NCBI RefSeq assembly: GCF_000194945.1
Contig: NZ_GL878509.1
Span: 140,208-204,207, forward strand
From: Streptococcus sanguinis SK1 = NCTC 7863
Lineage (GTDB): Bacteria > Bacillota > Bacilli > Lactobacillales > Streptococcaceae
Length of the DNA stretch: 64,000 nt
Reading direction: 5' to 3'
Shown here piece after piece: positions 38,095-47,728 of the stretch (the stretch's first letter is position 1; the number at the start of each line of letters is the position of its first letter). The translations under genes were made by a program, and so were the position numbers. A model generated the notes under the pieces. It did not search any database. It saw only the letters and a list, made by a program, of their open reading frames with translations, and was not told the DNA's origin.

Positions 38095-38098
38095 CATT
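38086..38098. promoter_or_regulatory. PurBox over purR promoter
   Basis: AAAAACGAACATT differs by one base from the lactic-acid-bacterial PurBox (AWWWCCGAACWWT). It lies over the -35 of purR. Confidence 0.6.
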
Positions 38099-38128
38099 CT
38101 TTTCCAAGTAATGTCCATTTTTCGTATT

Positions 38129-39073
38129 TTACTGTTCAAGTTTTGGTTTGTAGAAAGAACGGCCTTCAAGAGCGAATATTTTATTGCTCATTTCACCTGG
38201 ATCTACAAGTCCCAAGGCAGCAGTCATCATCATCATCTCCGCATCCAGATTATCAATCATGTGAAGAATTTCTGCCTCCATAATCTTAGGCCGTACAGGA
38301 CTGCCGTATTCCAAGAGACCGTGGTGGCTGAGAAGGACATGGCGCAGGACAATAACCTCTTCCTTACTATCGTCAATTTTCAGCTCCATCAAGGTCTTGG
38401 TCAATTCTTCATCAATCAAAGCGATGTGGCCAATCAGATTGCCTCGCACGGTATACTCGGTATTTTCTGGACCGCTGAGCTCAATAACCTTGGCCAAGTC
38501 ATGGAGCATGATCCCTGCAAAGAGCAAGCTTTTATTAAGCTGAGGATAAATGTCTCCGATAGCATCCGCCAGCTTGACCATGGTAGCGGTATGAAAGGCT
38601 AGCCCCGACTCAAAAGCATGGTGATTGGTCTTGGCAGCTGGATAAGAATAAAACTCCTTGTCGTACTTGCTATAAAGCGAGCGGACCACGCGCTGCCAGA
38701 CCGAATTCTCAATCTTAAAAATCATCTGAGATAAATAATCTCGGATTTCTTTCTGGTCTACTGGCGGTTTTTCCTTGAAATCCGCTGGATCATTGGGCTC
38801 TCCAGCCTTAGGAAGACGCAGGGTCAGTTGATTTACCTGAGGCGTGTTATTGTAGACTTCCCGTCGGCCTTGCATGTGCACAACCTTGCCAGCAGTGAAT
38901 TCTTCAACATTATGTGGCTGAGCATCCCAGAGTTTACCCTCGATTACCCCTGTATCGTCTTGGAAAGTGAAGGCCAGATAATTTTTCCCAGCCCTTGTCT
39001 GACGGACTTCTGCTGACTTGATCAGATAGAAACCTTCAAACAGTTCATCTTTTTTCATTTGATTAATCTTCAT
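38129..39073 (-). CDS. yhaM: 3'-5' exoribonuclease YhaM (Cbf1)
   Basis: 314 residues from the ATG at 39073. An N-terminal OB fold (about 10-100, TRAGKNYLAFTFQDDTGVIEGKLWD) and an HD domain (H...HD at about 150-230, LAFHTATMVKLAD, MLHDLAK) match YhaM/CBF1. It shortens RNA 3' ends in Firmicutes. Overlaps the rmuC stop by 11 bases. Confidence 0.9.
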   Translation of the reverse strand: MKINQMKKDELFEGFYLIKSAEVRQTRAGKNYLAFTFQDDTGVIEGKLWDAQPHNVEEFTAGKVVHMQGRREVYNNTPQVNQLTLRLPKAGEPNDPADFKEKPPVDQKEIRDYLSQMIFKIENSVWQRVVRSLYSKYDKEFYSYPAAKTNHHAFESGLAFHTATMVKLADAIGDIYPQLNKSLLFAGIMLHDLAKVIELSGPENTEYTVRGNLIGHIALIDEELTKTLMELKIDDSKEEVIVLRHVLLSHHGLLEYGSPVRPKIMEAEILHMIDNLDAEMMMMTAALGLVDPGEMSNKIFALEGRSFYKPKLEQ

Positions 39074-40319
39074 TGTTTTCCCTTTCTTCTGAAAAATCAA
39101 GTAAGTTCAAATCGAGGTCTTGGTCAGACAGCTCAATATGGCGTAAGGTTCTTTCGATAGCTCCTGTCCTACGAGTCAAGAGTTCATCAATGTTACCCGA
39201 AGCATGCTGTAAGTGTTTTTGTGCCTTGGTCAGAATTCCACCGAACTTGTTAAACTCGGATTTGACAGAACCCAGAACCTTGCTGATGTCGTCCGCACTT
39301 TTTTGGATATTGAGCGTTTTAAAACCGACAGACAATGAATTGAGTAGGGCAGACAGGGTAGATGGCCCCGCTACCACAATCTGCTCCTCCCGTCGCAAAC
39401 TGTCAAAAAAGGCTGGATTGCGGACAACTTCCGAATAGAGACCTTCCGTTGGCAGAAACATAATTCCAAAATTAGTCGTAGCTGGCGGCGCCAGATATTT
39501 ACTTTTAATATCCTTGGCAAAGCGTTTAACGCTTGCTAAGAGAGACTTGCGGTAGAGCTCAATCTCTTCCTTGCTGCCAGACTCATAAGCATCTTCCAAA
39601 CGGTAGTAATCGGCCAGAGGAAACTTAGAATCAATGGGCAGATAGACATATTCATGCTCCGTCTGTCCTGGCAGTTTAATGGCATATTCGACACGCTCGC
39701 TGGAGCCGGCCACCGTCACAAACTCTCGCTCATACTGACTGGCCGTCATGATGTCCTCAATAATCTGCCCCAGTTGCAACTCCCCTAGAATCCCCCGAGT
39801 CTTGGTGTTGGATAAGACCTTATTCAGTGTGCCGACATCTCGGGCAACACTCTGCATTTCTCCCAAACCGCGATTAACAGACTCCAACTGCTTAGAGACC
39901 GTTTCAAAAGAAGTCTGAAGACGAGTCTGAAGTGTCTTTTCCAGTTTCTCTTCAACAGTCTGCCGCATCTGCTCTAGACGGGTTTCGTTGGACTCTTGAA
40001 TCTGCCGCATACGCTCGTCAGTTTTATCCCGATTCTTGGTCAGGTTATCGCTGATTTCCAAGCGCAGATCTGTCAAGTTGCGGTGCAAATCTGTCCTGAC
40101 CTCGCTCAAACGATCTCCCAGAGCTAATTCCAGCTCTTTCTGAGCCGTTTGCTTTTTCTGACTTTCCTGCTCCAAGCGATAGTCCAACTGATCCGATAGA
40201 TGATCTGCCTGATTTTCCAAGACTTGCTTTAGCGTCTCGGTCTGCTGACTAATCTTTTGCCATAAAAGAAAGGTCAGTACTAGATTTCCCAAAAGAATGA
40301 GGATGATTATAAACTCCAT
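39063..40319 (-). CDS. rmuC: RmuC-like DNA recombination protein
   Basis: About 418 residues from the ATG at 40319, with AGGAG five bases upstream, one base after the thiN stop. An N-terminal membrane helix (about 3-20), a long coiled coil (about 25-150) and the RmuC nuclease-like core (VARDVGTLNKVLSNTKTRGILGELQL, DSKFPLADYYRLEDA) are seen. RmuC limits inversions between repeats in other bacteria. Well conserved in streptococci at this place. Confidence 0.88.
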   Translation of the reverse strand: MEFIIILILLGNLVLTFLLWQKISQQTETLKQVLENQADHLSDQLDYRLEQESQKKQTAQKELELALGDRLSEVRTDLHRNLTDLRLEISDNLTKNRDKTDERMRQIQESNETRLEQMRQTVEEKLEKTLQTRLQTSFETVSKQLESVNRGLGEMQSVARDVGTLNKVLSNTKTRGILGELQLGQIIEDIMTASQYEREFVTVAGSSERVEYAIKLPGQTEHEYVYLPIDSKFPLADYYRLEDAYESGSKEEIELYRKSLLASVKRFAKDIKSKYLAPPATTNFGIMFLPTEGLYSEVVRNPAFFDSLRREEQIVVAGPSTLSALLNSLSVGFKTLNIQKSADDISKVLGSVKSEFNKFGGILTKAQKHLQHASGNIDELLTRRTGAIERTLRHIELSDQDLDLNLLDFSEERENNED

Positions 40320-40320
40320 A

Positions 40321-40953
40321 TCAGCTCCTGTCTCTGCTGTAAATGACGACTGTATAGCCGCTATCAAAGTCCAAATAAATTGGCCTATCTATAAATTCGT
40401 TAGAAGCATACACTTTTTTGAAAAAAAAGTTATCTTTATTGAGCGGATATTTGGCGCCCTCAATCGTTAAGGCAGCATCATCCGACGGCAGAAAGGCCAG
40501 ATAGCGCATGCCAGCTACTGGTTTGATTTCATGGCGCCCCTGGGGAACATAGGTCAGCAGATTCTGCTCATCTTCCAGAAAAATCTTCTCCATATAAGGT
40601 GCAATTTTTTCATTACTGGGTAGGAAAACATTGGCCAAGGCATGATCCAGACGGCCCCCAAAGGTGCCGAAAATGGTCAAACGGGCATCTGGATACCGTT
40701 CAAAACAAGCCAGAACAGCTAACTCCAAGTCTGTATCATCCTTTTCAGGATGGGCCTGAACGACTTCCTTAGCTCTATCTTTTATACGTAGCAATTCTTC
40801 CTTGCTCACAGAGTCAAAATCTCCGACAGCCAAGTCAGGACAAACTCCCTGCTCAAGCAGAAAGAGGCTTCCACGGTCTACTCCAACTAAAACATCAAAA
40901 TCTAAGCTAAAATGTTCCAAGTTTCCGCCAGCAAACAGCGCCACCTTAGTCAT
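40321..40953 (-). CDS. thiN: Thiamine diphosphokinase
   Basis: 210 residues from the ATG at 40953, which overlaps the rpe stop by 8 bases; the reading frame is open further upstream but only inside rpe. Makes thiamine diphosphate from thiamine and ATP. MTKVALFAGGNL, then LVGVDRGSLFLLEQGVCPDLAVGDFDSVS (substrate and metal site) and KDDTDLELAVLACFERYP are typical. Confidence 0.93.
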   Translation of the reverse strand: MTKVALFAGGNLEHFSLDFDVLVGVDRGSLFLLEQGVCPDLAVGDFDSVSKEELLRIKDRAKEVVQAHPEKDDTDLELAVLACFERYPDARLTIFGTFGGRLDHALANVFLPSNEKIAPYMEKIFLEDEQNLLTYVPQGRHEIKPVAGMRYLAFLPSDDAALTIEGAKYPLNKDNFFFKKVYASNEFIDRPIYLDFDSGYTVVIYSRDRS

Positions 40954-41605
40954 GCAGGGCATCCCGTAAGGTCTGAACTTGATGATTGACATCACCCTTG
41001 AAGACATAGCTGCCAGCCACGAAGACATTGGCACCAGCTTCTTTAGCAATCCCAATGGTCTTATCGTCAATACCGCCATCCACTTCAATATCAAAATTCA
41101 ACTGATTGACTTCGCGCAGAACGACCAGTTCACGAATCTTATCCATGGTTTCTGGCAGAAAGGCCTGACCGCCAAAGCCTGGATTAACTGTCATCACAAG
41201 GACTTGATCAACCAAATTCAAAACATTTTTGACTGCTTCGACTGGTGTTCCCGGATTAATCACAACACTAGGCTTGACCCCTGCTGCTCGAATCTTCTGC
41301 AGCGCTCCATGGATATGAGGTGTCGCTTCGGCATGGATGCTGATAATATCTGCACCGGCACGAGCGAATTCTTCAATATGATGTTCAGGATTGGAAACCA
41401 TCAGATGACAATCAAAGACTAGCTTGCTGTGAGGACGCATACTGGCAACAACCCCAGCCCCAAAGCTGATATTGGGTACAAAATGACCATCCATAATATC
41501 AATATGAGCATACTCAGCGCCTGTTGCTTCTAACTTTTTTAGTTCTGATTCAAAATTAGCATAGTCCGCACTTAAGATTGAAGGGGCAATTTTGAATGAA
41601 GTCAT
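40946..41605 (-). CDS. rpe: Ribulose-5-phosphate 3-epimerase
   Basis: 219-residue TIM-barrel enzyme interconverting ribulose- and xylulose-5-phosphate, feeding transketolase. Motifs: ILSADYANF (about 8-16), HIDIMDGHFVPNISFG (metal/active site) and FDIEVDGGI (catalytic Asp near 175). Starts 11 bases after rsgA. Confidence 0.97.
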   Translation of the reverse strand: MTSFKIAPSILSADYANFESELKKLEATGAEYAHIDIMDGHFVPNISFGAGVVASMRPHSKLVFDCHLMVSNPEHHIEEFARAGADIISIHAEATPHIHGALQKIRAAGVKPSVVINPGTPVEAVKNVLNLVDQVLVMTVNPGFGGQAFLPETMDKIRELVVLREVNQLNFDIEVDGGIDDKTIGIAKEAGANVFVAGSYVFKGDVNHQVQTLRDALHD

Positions 41606-41616
41606 AGTTCTTCTCC

Positions 41617-42495
41617 TTATTTAGAATTTTTTTTGGCAACTTTTTTATAGGTTTCCCGACGATTTTCAATCTCGCTGAGAAACTGCAGGTAATTATCAAA
41701 GCGGAATGACGCTATCTGGCCGGACTCGACTGCTGGCTTAACGGCACAAGCTGGCTCGTGGGTATGAGTGCAAGTACGAAATTTACAGGACTGGCTGACC
41801 TCAGCAATCTCCGGAAAAGCTTGATTGAGATCTTCAGCTGTAGTCACCTCGTAATCCAAAGACGAAAATCCTGGTGTGTCGGCAATCTTCCCACCGTTTA
41901 GATTGTAAAAACTGACAGCCCTCGTCGTATGACGGCCGCGGCCAAGACTTTCAGAAATCTCTCCTGTTTCTAGCTGCAGGTCTGGGGCAATTTTATTGAG
42001 CAGGGTGGACTTTCCAACACCAGTCTGTCCCATGAAAACAGTGATTTTCCCTGTCAGCAGCGGTAGTAACTCCTCAGTTGCTTTAACGACCTCATAGCCG
42101 ATGGACTGATAGGCCTGCACATAGACATCCAAGCTCTGCTCATCTTCAAGCAGGTCTAACTTGCTGATGTAGATAATAGGATGAATCCGCTTATGCTCTA
42201 AAAGCACCAGAAAGCGATCCAACAGATTGGCATTGAAATCTGGCTCTTTCGCGCTCATGATTACAACTGCTTGGTCAATGTTGACAATGGGCGGCCGCAC
42301 GAGACTGTTCTTTCGCTCTGCTATTTTTAAAATATAGCCTTCCGAGTCTTTTTCTGCTGAAAATTCGACTTCATCACCGACATAAGGTGTCTGCCCTTTT
42401 TTGCGAAAATTACCCCGCGCTCTGGTTTGATAAACCTGTCCGTCCGACTCTACATAATAGAAACCAGCCAGAGCCTTAATGATTTTTCCTTGCAA
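41617..42495 (-). CDS. rsgA: Ribosome small-subunit GTPase RsgA
   Basis: 292 residues. Assembles the 30S subunit. An OB fold (about 1-70) is followed by a circularly permuted GTPase with ISKLDLL (G4) before [12 protein letters not shown] (G1) and DTPGFSS (G3), and a C-terminal zinc site [14 protein letters not shown]. First gene of the rsgA-rpe-thiN-rmuC-yhaM run, with a TGT-TATAAT promoter about 30 bases upstream of the ATG. Confidence 0.97.
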   Translation of the reverse strand: MQGKIIKALAGFYYVESDGQVYQTRARGNFRKKGQTPYVGDEVEFSAEKDSEGYILKIAERKNSLVRPPIVNIDQAVVIMSAKEPDFNANLLDRFLVLLEHKRIHPIIYISKLDLLEDEQSLDVYVQAYQSIGYEVVKATEELLPLLTGKITVFMGQTGVGKSTLLNKIAPDLQLETGEISESLGRGRHTTRAVSFYNLNGGKIADTPGFSSLDYEVTTAEDLNQAFPEIAEVSQSCKFRTCTHTHEPACAVKPAVESGQIASFRFDNYLQFLSEIENRRETYKKVAKKNSK

Positions 42496-42645
42496 GATTG
42501 CTCCTTAAAAGTTAATACACTCATTATAACAAAAAATGCGAGATTTAGCTTGCTTGTTTTGCATAGAAGGTATTTCTTAAGGTTGGCTTCATTTTTCATA
42601 GAAAGCAGCTACTTTAAAATACTTGAGATGAAACTGACATGATAA

Positions 42646-42681
42646 AAGCGAACAAGCTCAAAAGAACCTGTTCGCTTTTTT
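42646..42681 (-). terminator. CnaB adhesin terminator
   Basis: AAAAGCGAACA and TGTTCGCTTTTTT form a strong stem. On the minus strand it follows the adhesin gene. The other 150 bases between here and rsgA hold the rsgA promoter and no gene. Confidence 0.8.
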
Positions 42682-42729
42682 ATATCGAATGAGATATTTA
42701 CTGTGATTTTCAGTAAGTCACAAAACCGA

Positions 42730-45700
42730 TTAGCTGCGTTTTGCCTTAGCCTTCAGTATTCCTCCTGCGAGAAGAGCTGCTAGTAAGCCAAAAATAGTAA
42801 CAAGAAGACTTTCTTCCTGTCCAGTACGAGGAAGAGCTTTTCCTCCGACTTTCGGAGCTTGACCGCCTGGCTTATTAGGTGAAACCGCTCCTTCAACAGC
42901 CACTTTCTTAGTAGGGATACGACTGAAGGTTAGCTGAGTACCGTTGATCTCAAGCTTATAGCCATCTACTGGATCAGCCGCAACACTATAGACAATTTCC
43001 TTGCCATCCTTGTACTTAGGAAGGCCGCTAAAGTCATACTGCCAACCATTTTCTCCTGACACAACCTCTTCTTTGATTGGCTTGCCATCTGCCAAGAGGC
43101 GAACAGTAATCTTAGAAGGTCGCACCTTATCTTGATTTTCAGCATCTGACCATATAGCAGTTCCCTTAACAGCAATCTGTGTTGGTTTATAACTATTAGT
43201 CAAAGTAAAGCTGCCATCTGTTGCTTGTTCTTGGCTGCTACTATAACCCTCAACTGTCACTTCTTCAAGGACTGTATAGTTGATTTTCTTACCCTTCTTA
43301 TTCTTAGGCAGATCCTTAGACTCAAACTTCCAGTCAGTAGCGGCTGTTACTTCCAGCTCATCTACGACTTTATCTCCGTCCAAAATCTTGACCTTGATAG
43401 ATGTCGGGCGCTTGCCATCTTGATTATTAGCATCATCCCAAACCTTTTGACCAGAGACTTTAACGGTTTCTGGAGTATAGGAGTTGGTAATGGTGAACTT
43501 ATCAATCTTAGTTTCATATTGAGCAACAGCATCTTCCTTAAGTGTGTAGACAATCTCTTGACCATTTCTATATTTAGGCAGGTCTTTAGATTCAAACTTC
43601 CATCCATTAGCAGCTGTTACTTCAAGTGTATCAACAATAGTGCTTCCATCCATCACTTTAACTGTAATAGATGTTGGACGTTTGCCGTCTTGATCATCTG
43701 CATCATCCCAAACTTTCTGACCAGAAACTTTAACCTGTTCTGGAGTATGAGAGTTAGTGATTGTCTGACCTTCTACTTTCGGACTGTAACCTTTTTCTTT
43801 CAAAGCGGCTACTGTTGCATCATCCTCTTTGACAGAGTAGGTAATCTCCTGCCCCTTGTCAAACTGAGGCAGATTGGTGAAACTTGCTTTCCAAGTGTTG
43901 GCATCTGCCTTATCAGCAACTGTCAATGTTAATGTCTTACCTGCGACAGCAACTGGCTCTTCACCATTTACTGAGCTATACAGCTGCACTGTGATGGAAG
44001 CTGGACGCTTGCCGTCTTGGTTATTAGCATCATCCCAGACCTTCGTAACAGCATACTCCGTACTTTGAGGAGTGTAAGAATTGGTAATGGTGAACTTATC
44101 AATCTTAGTTTGATAGTCCGCAACTGCTTCTTCAGTAACAGTGTAGGCAATCTCTTGGCCTGCTGCATACTTAGGAAGGACTTTAGACTCAAACTTCCAA
44201 TCGTTAGCAGCTGTTACTTCCAGCTCATCTACGACAGTATCGCCATTTTTCACCTTAACCTTAACAGAAGCTGGACGCTTGCCGTCTTGGTTATCCGCGT
44301 CATCCCAGACTTTTTGACCAGAAATCTTGATCATCTCTGGAGTGTAAGAGTTGGTAACAGTGAAATCTTTGATTTCTTTAGTGTAGCCAGCTACATCATC
44401 TTCCTCGATAGAGTAATCAATCTTCTGACCATTTTCATAAACTGGCAGATTTTCAAATTTGGTTTGCCATTGATCAGCAGCCGTCACTTCCTTGCTAGCG
44501 ACTTCTGTCTTGACACCGCCAACGGTCTTCATCAGTTTAATGCTAATCTTAGTTGGACGCTTGCCATCTTGATTGTCGCTGTCATTCCAGGTCTTGCTGG
44601 CAGTGATTTCTGTCTTTTCTGGTGTATAAGAGTTAGTGATATTGTAGCCGTTGAGATTGGTTGAATAACCCAGTACAGCTTCTTCTGTCACTGTATAGGT
44701 AATTCGTTGGCCATCCTTGTAGACTGGCAAGCCAGTAAAGTTGTAAGACCAGCCTTCTGCCTCTCCGACTGTTTGAGTATTGACTTTTTGACCGTTAGCT
44801 AGCAGATTAACTGTGATAGAAGCTGGACGTTTGCCATCTTGGTTATCGCCATCTTCCCAAGTCTTGCTTCCAGACACAGTCGTTGTCTCTGGGGTGTAAG
44901 AATTAGTGATGTTGTAACCATCCACTTTGCTAGTATAACCTGGTACAGCTTCCTCACTTACAGTATAAGTGATTTCTTGGCCTGCTGCGTACTTAGGCAA
45001 AGCCTTGGACTCATATTTCCAGTCGTTAGCGGAAGTCACATTTTGCTCATCCACAACCGTATCACCATTCAGAATTTTAACCTTAACAGAAGCTGGACGC
45101 TTACCATCTTGGTTTTCCGCATCATCCCATTTCTTCTGACCGGAAACCTTGACCGTTTCTGGAGTGTAAGAGTTGGTGATGTTGTAGCCGTCCACCTTGC
45201 TCGTGTAGCCTGAGACAGCTTCTTCGCTTACAGTGTAGGTAATTTCTTGGCCTGCTGCATATTTAGGAAGAGGATTGGATTCATATTTCCAACCGTTAGC
45301 AGCCGTCACTTCCTGCACATCAACAATATCTTGGCCTTTCAAGATCTTGACTCTAACAGCATTTGGGCGCTTGCCGTCTTGGTTATCCGCATCTTCCCAC
45401 TTCTTCTGACCAGAAATCTTGATTGTTTCTGGCTTGTAAGTGTTGGTCACTACAAAGCCGTCAGCAGCATTGCCAGTTACCTGAGATTGATAGTGAGGGA
45501 CCGCATCTTCTTCAATAGAATAAACAACTTCTTGTCCCTTTTCATATTTGTTCAAGTTGGCGAACTCGGTTGCCCACTGGTCAGCTTCGGTCAGAGTTCT
45601 GTTCGCAACTTCTGATTTCTGACCGCCGACTTCTTTATAAAGTTTGACAACAACATTGGCAGGACGTTTGCCGTCTTGATTCTCGGCATCATCCCATTTC

Positions 45701-47415
45701 TTGCTGGCTTTGATAGCGATTTTCTCTGGCGTACGAGTATTGGTAACAGTGAGATTCCCCTGATCTACTTCTGGAGCATCGTAGCCATCAAGCTGATCTT
45801 CACCGATTGTATAGGTGATTTTTTGACCATTTGTATCAAAGATTGGTAAATCAGTTGTCTGAGCTGTCCACTCCGCATCTGTACTTCCGCCAGTTACAGT
45901 CACTGTCTTATCAGCCAACTTTTGACCGTTAGCGTAGACATCTACAGCAATAGAAGCCGGACGCTTGCCATCTTGATTGTTTTCATCTTTCCAAACTTTC
46001 TTGACTGTCAGCTTTTTGCTGGCATTTGGATCCACCGTATTCTTGACTGTCTTAACCGCTCCATCAGCCTTGATAGTCACCTTCATCGGATTGCTGTCCA
46101 GTACATAGCCTTCCGGAGCTGTGACTTCTTCTACTGTGAATTGGCCTTTCTTGATTTCTTCACTTGAGAAAGGCTGTGTAGAAACCCGCCCGTTAGCATC
46201 AGTTGGCGGCAGAGTAATCTCTTCACCGCTAGGAGTTGTCACCTTAAAGACAGCACCTTCCAGCATTTTACCAGTCTTAGAATCTTGTTTGTAGAGAACC
46301 AGACTGTTGCTGATATCTGCTGTGATGACACCGCCTTCTGTAATCCGGCTGCTACGCTCTACCGTAGAGCTCGTCTGACCAGGACGATCATCTCTGAATG
46401 GCAGTTTTGTATTATCAACTTCCATCTCAGCCGTATTCGACACCAAAGAACCATCAGCTGGTGAAGTTGTCATATAGTTCAACATAAAGGCACGATTGCC
46501 TGGGTTATTGATAGTTAGAGTAAACTCTGTATAAGTGTCATTATAGGCAACCGTATAATCTTGACCTTCTTTCAAGATGACAGAATTCGCAATACTTGAT
46601 AAACTCTGCGTGTACTCCCCTTGGCGAAGGACAAGTTGCTCCGGAACGAATTGCATTGGTGCACTGCTATCTGGAATGACATCCTTGATAACAATAGGAG
46701 AATTATAAGTCTTTTGCTGAGTATTGATACGAACAGTCCAGTTATGTGAGTAGTCACCACTCTTGCCTAGAATAGCCGAATTATATGGCTTCTTAGCAAT
46801 GACCCCTCCAATCTTAGCGTAGTTTTCACCGGCTGTTGAAAAACTGCTTTGTTTGCGCTCGTTAATGGTGACCTTATGGCTCATCGCCCCTTGAGTTTCC
46901 TCAGGCTTATAATTCCAGTCCTGATCAGCGCCTACTGTCGTCGCCTGAAAGTCAAAGAAGAAGCTCCCTCTAACTCCACTAGCAGTTGTCTTGGCCTTGT
47001 AATCTGCCAGATTCTGAATAGTAACCGTGATCAGACCACCCTTACCCGAACCATTCGACGTCATCTTAGCCGCTCCAAGTTGGACCTGCGTTTCATTATC
47101 CGTCAGAGTAAAAGTTGTACCATCAGCAATGGTTGCACCGTTCGGTACTGTAAAGGTAAAGGTATCCCCATCCTTGAGCTTGTTATCGTAAGCAGACAAA
47201 TCAAAAACTAGCTCATAGCGATAATTCCCCCCTTGGACCAAATTGTAAGCACCGTTAACCTTGGTTGCTTCGCGGCCATTAGAATGATCCCAGATTTTAA
47301 TGTCTGTGATTGCATTCTTCAAAGCATCAGCTTGAGCAGTTGCTGTAAACAGCTTCAAATCCAGCAAAAACAGAAGGGGCAGCATCAAAAACAGCAGCCA
47401 TTTTTTCAGTTTCAT
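42730..47415 (-). CDS. LPXTG-anchored collagen-adhesin-like CnaB repeat protein
   Basis: 1561 residues. Signal peptide (about 1-30, MLPLLFLLDLKLFTATAQA); an adhesin head of two Ig-like folds (about 31-355), similar in pattern to MSCRAMM collagen binders; a SpaA/CnaB-type domain (about 365-460, with KGQFTVEEVTAPEGYVLD); then eleven CnaB repeats (about 465-1500) each starting W.D..NQDGKRP and ending near ITYTV.E; and the sorting signal LPRTG (1528-1532), hydrophobic segment and basic tail. The repeats should each carry a Lys-Asn isopeptide bond (family knowledge). The ligand is unknown. AAAGGAG lies before the ATG. The head likely binds a host or bacterial surface. Confidence 0.93.
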   Translation of the reverse strand: MKLKKWLLFLMLPLLFLLDLKLFTATAQADALKNAITDIKIWDHSNGREATKVNGAYNLVQGGNYRYELVFDLSAYDNKLKDGDTFTFTVPNGATIADGTTFTLTDNETQVQLGAAKMTSNGSGKGGLITVTIQNLADYKAKTTASGVRGSFFFDFQATTVGADQDWNYKPEETQGAMSHKVTINERKQSSFSTAGENYAKIGGVIAKKPYNSAILGKSGDYSHNWTVRINTQQKTYNSPIVIKDVIPDSSAPMQFVPEQLVLRQGEYTQSLSSIANSVILKEGQDYTVAYNDTYTEFTLTINNPGNRAFMLNYMTTSPADGSLVSNTAEMEVDNTKLPFRDDRPGQTSSTVERSSRITEGGVITADISNSLVLYKQDSKTGKMLEGAVFKVTTPSGEEITLPPTDANGRVSTQPFSSEEIKKGQFTVEEVTAPEGYVLDSNPMKVTIKADGAVKTVKNTVDPNASKKLTVKKVWKDENNQDGKRPASIAVDVYANGQKLADKTVTVTGGSTDAEWTAQTTDLPIFDTNGQKITYTIGEDQLDGYDAPEVDQGNLTVTNTRTPEKIAIKASKKWDDAENQDGKRPANVVVKLYKEVGGQKSEVANRTLTEADQWATEFANLNKYEKGQEVVYSIEEDAVPHYQSQVTGNAADGFVVTNTYKPETIKISGQKKWEDADNQDGKRPNAVRVKILKGQDIVDVQEVTAANGWKYESNPLPKYAAGQEITYTVSEEAVSGYTSKVDGYNITNSYTPETVKVSGQKKWDDAENQDGKRPASVKVKILNGDTVVDEQNVTSANDWKYESKALPKYAAGQEITYTVSEEAVPGYTSKVDGYNITNSYTPETTTVSGSKTWEDGDNQDGKRPASITVNLLANGQKVNTQTVGEAEGWSYNFTGLPVYKDGQRITYTVTEEAVLGYSTNLNGYNITNSYTPEKTEITASKTWNDSDNQDGKRPTKISIKLMKTVGGVKTEVASKEVTAADQWQTKFENLPVYENGQKIDYSIEEDDVAGYTKEIKDFTVTNSYTPEMIKISGQKVWDDADNQDGKRPASVKVKVKNGDTVVDELEVTAANDWKFESKVLPKYAAGQEIAYTVTEEAVADYQTKIDKFTITNSYTPQSTEYAVTKVWDDANNQDGKRPASITVQLYSSVNGEEPVAVAGKTLTLTVADKADANTWKASFTNLPQFDKGQEITYSVKEDDATVAALKEKGYSPKVEGQTITNSHTPEQVKVSGQKVWDDADDQDGKRPTSITVKVMDGSTIVDTLEVTAANGWKFESKDLPKYRNGQEIVYTLKEDAVAQYETKIDKFTITNSYTPETVKVSGQKVWDDANNQDGKRPTSIKVKILDGDKVVDELEVTAATDWKFESKDLPKNKKGKKINYTVLEEVTVEGYSSSQEQATDGSFTLTNSYKPTQIAVKGTAIWSDAENQDKVRPSKITVRLLADGKPIKEEVVSGENGWQYDFSGLPKYKDGKEIVYSVAADPVDGYKLEINGTQLTFSRIPTKKVAVEGAVSPNKPGGQAPKVGGKALPRTGQEESLLVTIFGLLAALLAGGILKAKAKRS
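43100..46030 (-). repeat. Eleven tandem CnaB coding repeats
   Basis: Near-identical units of about 265-330 bases, each with the coding segment for NQDGKRP or a variant (one reads DQDGKRP, the last NQDKVRP). Positions of this segment are about 43110, 43401, 43675, 44004, 44273, 44550, 44826, 45097, 45361, 45661 and 45961. Units 43401-43675 and 44826-45097 are the most alike, indicating recent duplication. The number of units may vary between strains. Confidence 0.85.
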
Positions 47416-47461
47416 AACATTCTCCTTTTTTATTTCGTTACCTAAATAAGTAATTAATCTA

Positions 47462-47490
47462 ATTGTAACAAATACTTGCTATAATGGCAA
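47462..47490 (-). promoter_or_regulatory. CnaB adhesin promoter
   Basis: TTGCCA (47485-47490), a 17-base spacer and TACAAT (47462-47467) on the minus strand, with about 45 bases of leader. Confidence 0.65.
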
Positions 47491-47570
47491 TATCATAGAA
47501 CTATTTTAGTAAAGAAAAAATAGAAATTTTTCTGCTTTTTTCACTGTATGAAAAAAACTGATATTCTCTA

Positions 47571-47599
47571 TTGGCATTTTCACAAAAATAAGTTATAAT
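47571..47599 (+). promoter_or_regulatory. tRNA-Leu promoter
   Basis: TTGGCA (47571-47576), a 17-base spacer and TATAAT (47594-47599), ending 10 bases before the tRNA. It is back to back with the adhesin promoter. Confidence 0.8.
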
Positions 47600-47609
47600 A
47601 GAATCTCAA

Positions 47610-47692
47610 GCGGAGGTGGTGGAACGGCAGACACGCATGCTTCAGGCGCATGTGCCCGTACGGGTGTGAGGGTTCAAATCCCTTCCTCCGCA
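47610..47692 (+). tRNA. tRNA-Leu(CAG)
   Basis: Acceptor GCGGAGG (47610-47616) pairs with CCTCCGC (47685-47691), with discriminator A. Anticodon loop TTCAGGC with stem CATGC/GCATG gives anticodon CAG, which reads CUG. The long variable arm (TGTGCCCGTACGGGTGT) is that of a leucine class II tRNA, and GGTTCAAATCC is the T-loop. The CCA end is not encoded. It has its own promoter and a hairpin-T run just after it. Confidence 0.95.
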
Positions 47693-47699
47693 TAAAAAG

Positions 47700-47728
47700 C
47701 AATCCTATCATGATTGATAGGATTTTTT
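47700..47728 (+). terminator. tRNA-Leu terminator
   Basis: AATCCTATC and GATAGGATT form a stem followed by TTTTTT. It overlaps the last codons of the convergent membrane-protein gene. Confidence 0.8.

Noticed and set aside
44017..44664. Long plus-strand ORFs within the adhesin gene (also 43225-43932, 44839-45213)
   Set aside because: They repeat with the CnaB units in an antisense frame and have no ribosome binding sites.
43100..46030. CRISPR array
   Set aside because: Units of about 270 bases encode protein; no short repeat-spacer pattern.
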